Positions 17,092 through 21,886 of a DNA stretch of 21,886 nt are shown here, one piece after another (within the stretch, counting starts at the first letter, position 1; each line of letters starts with the position of its first letter). The stretch is from Lachnospiraceae bacterium UBA7109 (GTDB taxonomy: Bacteria > Bacillota > Clostridia > Lachnospirales > Lachnospiraceae): NCBI GenBank assembly GCA_002492335.1, contig DKYD01000083.1:1-21886 (forward strand). Reading direction: 5' to 3'. The notes under the pieces were generated by a model, which ran no database searches, had not been told where the DNA came from, and was given only the letters and a program-made list of their open reading frames with translations. A program made the translations under genes and the position numbers.

Positions 17092-18156
17092 ATGAGAAAC
17101 AGGATAAAAAGATACATCCCTATAGAATGGAAGTTATATTTGAAATATTTATATCAAACATCAAAAAAGCTTAATCTTGAGGTGGCAAAATATATTTTAT
17201 TGGACTTTGGAAATTATGGAAATGCAGGCGACAATGCGATAGGGTTATCAATATTGGATTTTGTCAGGGAAAACATCTCTGATGATATCTGTTGCTTTAT
17301 GGTATCGGATTTTTATCATAATATAAAAAACTATAAGAGATCAATTGGAAAAGATACGGTTATCTTATTGAGCGGCGGAGGAAATCTGGGGATAAGTTAT
17401 CTGCAATATGAACGGGTCAGGGAGACGGTATGTTTGCTTTTTCCTAAAAATCCTGTTATTATCTTCCCTCAGACAATGGACTTTGGAGATTTGACGAACT
17501 CGCTCAACAGACGTATCTTAAAAGAGGCGCAAAGGATTTACTCCAAATGCAGCAATTTGACCATTTGTGCAAGAGAAAAGCAATCCTATGATTGGATGCG
17601 GCAGTATTTTCCATGCAACCGTATTCTTTTGCTTCCTGATATCGTATTTCGGTACAGATATGACCGAATGTCATTTGAGAAAGAGAAAAAGGTAATTTTT
17701 TGTTTTCGGACTGACGGAGAGAAAAGAGTGGAGGACGATACCATAGTGGCATTGAAAGAGTTTGTACGCAAATCAGGATATTTCCCGGAGTGGTTGGATA
17801 CATGTGACAAAGGTCTGTGCTTTCGCAGCGAGGATGAATGCAGGGAATATGTCAATCATAAAATAGACAGACTTTCTGCCGCAAAGTTGGTTGTCACTGA
17901 TCGTTTGCATGGCATGATCTTTGCGTACATATCAGGAACACCGTGTATTGTGTTTCCTAATAATAACCATAAGATTCGGGGAGTGTATCAGTGGATTTCG
18001 GCTTCGGAGATGGTCTCTATGGCGAACCATCTGGAGGAAGCGGAAAAGGCGCTGGAAAAATATCTTGCAGTCGGCGCTCAAAATCCGGAGGTGGAGACTA
18101 TAAGTAATGATTCTTTCGAGAATTTGATCCGTTTGATGAGAAGCTATAATACGTAA
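17092..18156 (+). CDS. Polysaccharide pyruvyl transferase family protein (second copy, EpsI/EpsO-like)
   Basis: A 354-residue member of the pyruvyl transferase family (PF04230), more like the exopolysaccharide EpsI/EpsO/GumL group than the first copy. It has LLDFGNYGNAGDNAIGLSIL near residue 40, the glycine-rich LLSGGGNLGISY, IIFPQTMDFGD, ICAREKQSYDWM and the C-terminal VVTDRLHGMIFAYISGTPCIVFPNNNHKI, with the conserved D-R-x-HG motif. It probably adds a 4,6- or 3,4-linked pyruvate ketal from phosphoenolpyruvate in the cytoplasm. The start is fixed by GGGGAG seven bases upstream; an ATG at 17087 runs into a stop after two codons. With the other copy it suggests two different decorated positions, or diverged functions. 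Confidence 0.88.
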   Translation: MRNRIKRYIPIEWKLYLKYLYQTSKKLNLEVAKYILLDFGNYGNAGDNAIGLSILDFVRENISDDICCFMVSDFYHNIKNYKRSIGKDTVILLSGGGNLGISYLQYERVRETVCLLFPKNPVIIFPQTMDFGDLTNSLNRRILKEAQRIYSKCSNLTICAREKQSYDWMRQYFPCNRILLLPDIVFRYRYDRMSFEKEKKVIFCFRTDGEKRVEDDTIVALKEFVRKSGYFPEWLDTCDKGLCFRSEDECREYVNHKIDRLSAAKLVVTDRLHGMIFAYISGTPCIVFPNNNHKIRGVYQWISASEMVSMANHLEEAEKALEKYLAVGAQNPEVETISNDSFENLIRLMRSYNT

Positions 18157-18261
18157 TATGTGGGAAATAGGTTCTTGGAAATGAATTTGTTCTTGTGGGG
18201 ATGTATGCAATAGAAACTTTTTTATATTGGAAATAGCAGGTTACAGAAAGGTATAGTCATT

Positions 18262-19779
18262 ATGGTGGAGAATGACAGAACGAAAAAGGCGGTAAAAAAT
18301 ATCACGTATGCGTTTCTTAACCAGTTTCTGAACTTAATCCTTACCTTTTTGGCTAGGACAGTGTTTATTCGTGTACTGGGAGCGGGGTATCTGGGGTTAA
18401 ATAGTATTTTTACCGATGTGCTGGGGGTTTTGTCGCTGGCGGATCTGGGTTTTAATACGGCGATGGTTTATAGCTTCTATAAGCCGCTGGCAGACAATGA
18501 CACGAAAAAAATGGCCGCTCTGACGACCTTTTATAAAAAGGTGTATAGGTGTATCGCACTTGTAACCACGGTTACGGGAGTCGCTTTATGTCCTGTCCTG
18601 CCTTATATTATAAATTTGGAACAGGAGGTTCCGTATTTATATTTGTATTACTTTATGTCTGTAGCCAACGTTGTCGTTTCCTATCTGTGCGTGTACAAGA
18701 CCTCCGTTCTCACCGCAGATCAGAAAAATTATAGCGTGGTGCGTATTTCCATGATTTTAAATGTTTTAAAGACAATATTACAGATTTTTGTATTAATCGT
18801 TTTTCGAGCATATCTGTTTTATCTTATTGTGGGGATAGGATGTTCCTTTTTGAAAAATTATATTGCATCTCAAAAAGCGGCTCGGATTTATCCCTTTATT
18901 AACCAGGAAGAAAAGCTTGAAAAAGGGGTGGAGAAGGAAATATTTCAAAACATTGGCGCGGTCTTTTTATACAAAATATCCTCAGTTCTGCTGAATGCCA
19001 CAGATAATGTATTGATTTCGCTGATTGTGGGTACGGTAGCGGTGGGATATTACTCCAACTATCTGATGATCGGTAATAAGCTGAGTCAGATCTATTCCTT
19101 GTTTTTTACGTCCCTGATCGCAAGCCTGGGCAATTTGGTAGTAAGAGAGAAAGCGGATAAAAGATATGCTGTTTTCCAGTGTGAGCAGGCTGTCAGTTAT
19201 TTTATCAGCTGCATTATTTTTCCCTGTTTTATTTTGCTTGCCAATGATTTTGTCAGGTTATGGCTTGGGAAGGAATTTGTATTGGAAAGCAATACGGTCT
19301 GTGCTATTGGGCTGAATTTGTATCTGGCATGTATCTACCATCCGCTGTGGTCTTTCAGAGAGGCAACGGGGTTATACAGAAAAACAAAATGGGTCATGTT
19401 ACTGTGCGGTGTATTGAATCTCGTGCTATCCTGTGTAATGGGGCTGAGGTTTGGTATGTTTGGCATCTTGATAGCCTCTTGTATATCAAGGATACTGACC
19501 TATGGCTGGTATGAACCTAGGATACTGTTTCGGGATTATTTTGACCGTGAGCCGCACAGTTTTTTTGCGGATATGTTTTTTAATTGTTTGTTGGTTCTTT
19601 TTATTGTAGCTGTCTGCGGAGGAATTACAAAAGCTGTTGTAGTTGATTCCTGGCTAAAATGGGTATTTAAGGCGGGGGTAATTGTACTAGTGGGTGTGGC
19701 GGTGGCCTTTGCCGTGTACCAGAAGACGGAGGGTTTTCGTTTTTTGTGGAAGAAGGTTGAAAAATTATGGAAAAGATAA
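18262..19779 (+). CDS. wzx: Wzx-type oligosaccharide flippase (MOP superfamily)
   Basis: A 505-residue integral membrane protein with about twelve to fourteen hydrophobic segments, the size and topology of Wzx flippases that move lipid-linked repeat units across the cytoplasmic membrane. The N-terminus KNITYAFLNQFLNLILTFLARTVFIRVLGAGYLGLNSIFTDVLGVLSLADLGF carries the family pattern G-x-x-YLGLN-lF-x(n)-LSLADLG. The middle stretch LIVGTVAVGYYSNYLMI and the later FVRLWLGKEFVLE are also typical. AAAGG lies ten bases before the ATG, after a 105-base gap in which I see no gene. Its 3' end overlaps the start of the radical SAM gene by 13 bases. Confidence 0.92.
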   Translation: MVENDRTKKAVKNITYAFLNQFLNLILTFLARTVFIRVLGAGYLGLNSIFTDVLGVLSLADLGFNTAMVYSFYKPLADNDTKKMAALTTFYKKVYRCIALVTTVTGVALCPVLPYIINLEQEVPYLYLYYFMSVANVVVSYLCVYKTSVLTADQKNYSVVRISMILNVLKTILQIFVLIVFRAYLFYLIVGIGCSFLKNYIASQKAARIYPFINQEEKLEKGVEKEIFQNIGAVFLYKISSVLLNATDNVLISLIVGTVAVGYYSNYLMIGNKLSQIYSLFFTSLIASLGNLVVREKADKRYAVFQCEQAVSYFISCIIFPCFILLANDFVRLWLGKEFVLESNTVCAIGLNLYLACIYHPLWSFREATGLYRKTKWVMLLCGVLNLVLSCVMGLRFGMFGILIASCISRILTYGWYEPRILFRDYFDREPHSFFADMFFNCLLVLFIVAVCGGITKAVVVDSWLKWVFKAGVIVLVGVAVAFAVYQKTEGFRFLWKKVEKLWKR

Positions 19780-20862
19780 AAAGATTTTTTGAATGTTTAG
19801 TTCCGGTTACGGCATGTAATTTAAAATGCAGTTATTGCTATGTTATTCAAAGACATAACAAAAAACTGGAAGTACCAAAATTAAAATACAGCGTAAAAGA
19901 GATTGGCTATGCGTTGAGAAGAGAACGCATGGGAGGAGTATGTTTTTTCAGTATATGTGGAGCAGGGGAGACCCTAACACCGATCAGATCGTCAAGATGG
20001 TGGAAGAACTATTACGGTAGGGACACTATGTAAATATAACCACTAACGGGACGCTAACGCGACAATTTGAAAAAATAGCACGGCTTGAGAAGAGACTGCT
20101 GGAACGGCTACATATATCATTTTCGTTTCACTATCTGGAATTAAAAGAAAGAAATCTGTTGGAAGGCTTTTTTGAAAATATCAGCCGAGTGAAGGCTGTA
20201 GGTAGTTCAATTCTTGTGCAACTGAATTTATGTGACGAATATGAACCTTATTTGAAGGATATAGCTGCATTGTGTGAGGAGCGTATCGGTGTACCGGTGC
20301 AGGTGGCACCCACAAGAGAGGAAATTGATCTGAACCGTAGTATCCGGTTGTTTACGGAGCATACCTGTGAAGAATATACGAATATGGTCAAAAGGTTTCA
20401 TTCGCCCTTATTTGATTTTAACATAAAAAATTTTAATGTACGTCGGAGAGAATTTTGCTATGCCGGCGATTGGAGCGGAGTGTTAAATTTGAATACGGGA
20501 ATTTTGCATAAATGCTATTTTTTGGAAGAGGAGGGATCAATCTGTATGAGGATCCGGAGAAGAAAATTCCTTTTTCAGCGGTGGGAAAGTGTGGGAGCCT
20601 GTATTGCATGAATTCCAGTCATTTTCTGACAATGGGAGTGATTCCGGAATTATATCGGGAATATACTTACGCGGGCGTAAGAAACCGGGAGGAGGCGCAA
20701 TGGTATAATGATTTAATGAAAAATGTTTTAAGTCATAAGCTGATAGAGAGCAATGAAGAATACAGCCGGGCAAAGAAGAAGTTGCTCCGGATGAGAACAG
20801 ACGTTTATTTATTGCTAAAACGAATGAAACATTTTTCCGTCAGACAAAGGAGACGAATGTAA
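19767..20862 (+). pseudogene. Radical SAM/SPASM-like protein, inactivated by two frameshifts and a nonsense codon
   Basis: The first segment begins MEKIKRFFECLVPVTACNLKCSYCY, whose CX3CX2C (Cys17, Cys21, Cys24) would bind the [4Fe-4S] cluster and S-adenosylmethionine, followed by ICGAGETL. The frame then shifts by a one-base loss near 19981. In the corrected frame TPDQIVKMVEELLR meets TAG at 20018-20020 where GAG would continue to GHYVNITTNGTLT. A second one-base loss near 20535 (in GAGGG) is needed to join FLEEEG to INLYEDPEKKIPF. Cysteines in EFCYAGDWSG, HKCYF and KCGSLYC resemble a C-terminal auxiliary-cluster domain. Restoring two bases gives exactly 366 codons over the whole span, supporting this reconstruction. 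Radical SAM genes of this sort occur in clostridial polysaccharide loci, but the substrate is unknown. It overlaps wzx by 13 bases. Confidence 0.85.
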
Positions 20863-20865
20863 TTT

Positions 20866-20886
20866 GACACACGCGGTCTGTGTGTC
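20866..20886 (+). repeat. Hairpin between the radical SAM pseudogene and the last acetyltransferase
   Basis: GACACAC (20866-20872) and GTGTGTC (20880-20886) form a perfect 7-bp stem with a seven-base loop. GGGAGGG follows directly, so it is not a terminator with a T-run. It may shape translation of the next gene. Confidence 0.4.
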
Positions 20887-20907
20887 GGGAGGGCGTTGGG
20901 TAAGGGT

Positions 20908-21624
20908 ATGTCAGTTGGAACATTGATAAGGCAAATGGCTCTGGGGTATAAATCATCCAGTGAGAGCTATATAAGATTTCTTAGAAAGAGGGGCGTAAAA
21001 GTGGGGGAAGGGGTATGCTTGTTTCGACCTTTCCAGACTACGATCGATTGTCAAAATCCTCATTTGCTTACTATTGGAAATTATGTGCAGATGACTGGGC
21101 CCGTGACAATTTTGACTCATGATTACAGTTGGAGTGTGCTGAAGAGGAAATACGGAGAGATATGCGGAAAACAGTTAAAAACAGTGATTGGAGATAATGT
21201 TTTTCTGGGGTGGGGCGCTCTGGTTTTGCCGGGAACTACAATCGGAAACAATGTCATTGTCGGAGCGCATAGCATCTGTTCGGGGAGGTTGGAAAGCAAT
21301 TCGGTTTACGGTGGTAGTCCGGCCAGATATATCATGTCTCTAGATGAATTTTACGCGAAAAGGAGTGCCCGGCAGCTAGACGAAGCGGTTCAATATGTTT
21401 TGAGCTATAAGAGCGGATTAGGGGGGGTTCCACCCATGGAAAAATTGGACGAATATTTTTTTTTATTTTGGAATCGTGAGTACGAAGGCTTTGAACCATT
21501 TGAAAAAAAGTTGAGATTAGTTGGAAATTATGAAGACAGCAAAGAAGCCCTAAGGAAGAAACATAAGCCTTTTGCCTCCTATGAGGAATTCCTGAAATAT
21601 TGTGAGGAGCAATATGGGAGTTGA
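20908..21624 (+). CDS. Hexapeptide-repeat acyltransferase (second copy)
   Basis: An acetyltransferase of about 238 residues in the left-handed beta-helix family. The helix region reads GVCLFRPFQTTIDCQNPHLLTIGNYVQM, then the loop ILTHDYSWSVLKRKYGE with the likely catalytic His, then TVIGDNVFLGWGALVLPGTTIGNNVIVGAHSICSG and SVYGGSPARYIMSLDEFYAKR. About 80 residues follow the usual signature as a charged C-terminal extension. The frame is open from a TTG at 20896, but I prefer ATG 20908, where the family N-terminus (MSVGTLIRQMALGYKSSSESYIRFLRK in this protein's first residues) begins; GGGAGGG at 20887-20893 is closer to the TTG, so the start is uncertain. It probably O-acetylates a repeat-unit sugar. 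It is the last gene I can support. Confidence 0.87.
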   Translation: MSVGTLIRQMALGYKSSSESYIRFLRKRGVKVGEGVCLFRPFQTTIDCQNPHLLTIGNYVQMTGPVTILTHDYSWSVLKRKYGEICGKQLKTVIGDNVFLGWGALVLPGTTIGNNVIVGAHSICSGRLESNSVYGGSPARYIMSLDEFYAKRSARQLDEAVQYVLSYKSGLGGVPPMEKLDEYFFLFWNREYEGFEPFEKKLRLVGNYEDSKEALRKKHKPFASYEEFLKYCEEQYGS

Positions 21625-21886
21625 CAGCGTTCTGGGGGGAGCATATGCCTTGGAGTAGATATTCCCGGCTTTGGTTGCCCGGTGTAGGTGTTTAAGATTC
21701 CATAGCCTGACTATATAGTGAGCTACTTGATTGTTCACGGGTTGTTCAGTATGTTGTCCTTATCAATAGAAACCTGAAAGTCGGATAATCTATACTCAAA
21801 TAAAATAAAAATGACCTCAAAGCCTGTATTTAAGCCAAAATCGTATTGAGTAAATATTATAATATGATTTGGGCGACAAAAGGGTA
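21625..21886. other. A/T-rich 3' flank with no supportable gene
   Basis: These 262 bases follow the last acetyltransferase. I see only very short frames, for example 16 codons from 21645 behind a GGGGGGAG site, a TATAAT hexamer at 21858-21863 without a well-spaced -35, and a weak 7-bp inverted repeat TACTCAA/TTGAGTA (21793-21799 and 21846-21852). There is no clear terminator. The operon may continue beyond the window or end here. Confidence 0.4.

Overview
The window is a Gram-positive, Wzx/Wzy-type capsule or exopolysaccharide locus. All genes that can be supported are on the + strand and appear to form one long operon. The CpsB/CpsC/CpsD phosphoregulatory set with a tyrosine-rich CpsD tail, strong Shine-Dalgarno sites, frequent ATGA-type overlaps and the gene families present point to a Clostridia member, most likely a gut Lachnospiraceae. 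The species cannot be fixed from this sequence.

Layout. (1) Bases 1-348 are a non-coding leader packed with inverted repeats: two hairpins, a 22-bp perfect palindrome, a 15-bp perfect stem and a 10-bp stem with a long loop. None is followed by a T-run. (2) Bases 349-4524 are a visibly G/C-richer assembly block: a priming glycosyl-1-phosphate transferase, then a CpsB-type phosphatase, CpsC chain-length/adaptor protein and CpsD tyrosine kinase. (3) Bases 4525-4620 hold a scar: the last codons of a second, lost priming transferase. (4) Bases 4620-19779 are a more A/T-rich variable region. It holds a PssD/PssE-type split glycosyltransferase, two pyruvyl-transferase-family enzymes, three GT2 and one GT4 glycosyltransferases, a membrane O-acyltransferase, a CDP-glycerol-type phosphotransferase, a cytidylyltransferase-aminotransferase fusion, a hexapeptide acetyltransferase, the Wzy polymerase and the Wzx flippase. 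(5) Bases 19767-20862 are a decayed radical SAM gene, followed by a second hexapeptide acetyltransferase. (6) Bases 21625-21886 hold no gene I can support.

How it fits together (inference from families). The priming enzyme loads the first sugar phosphate on undecaprenyl phosphate. PssD/PssE, three GT2s and a GT4 extend the repeat unit to perhaps five or six sugars. Acetyl, pyruvyl and probably phospho-alcohol groups decorate it. Wzx flips it, Wzy polymerises it, and CpsB/C/D set chain length and output. No nucleotide-sugar biosynthesis genes are present, so sugar donors must come from elsewhere in the genome.

Most interesting points: a possible self-contained phospho-amino-alcohol module (9129-12203), the priming-transferase scar with a composition break at about 4.5 kb, the radical SAM pseudogene with three lesions, and the unusually structured leader.
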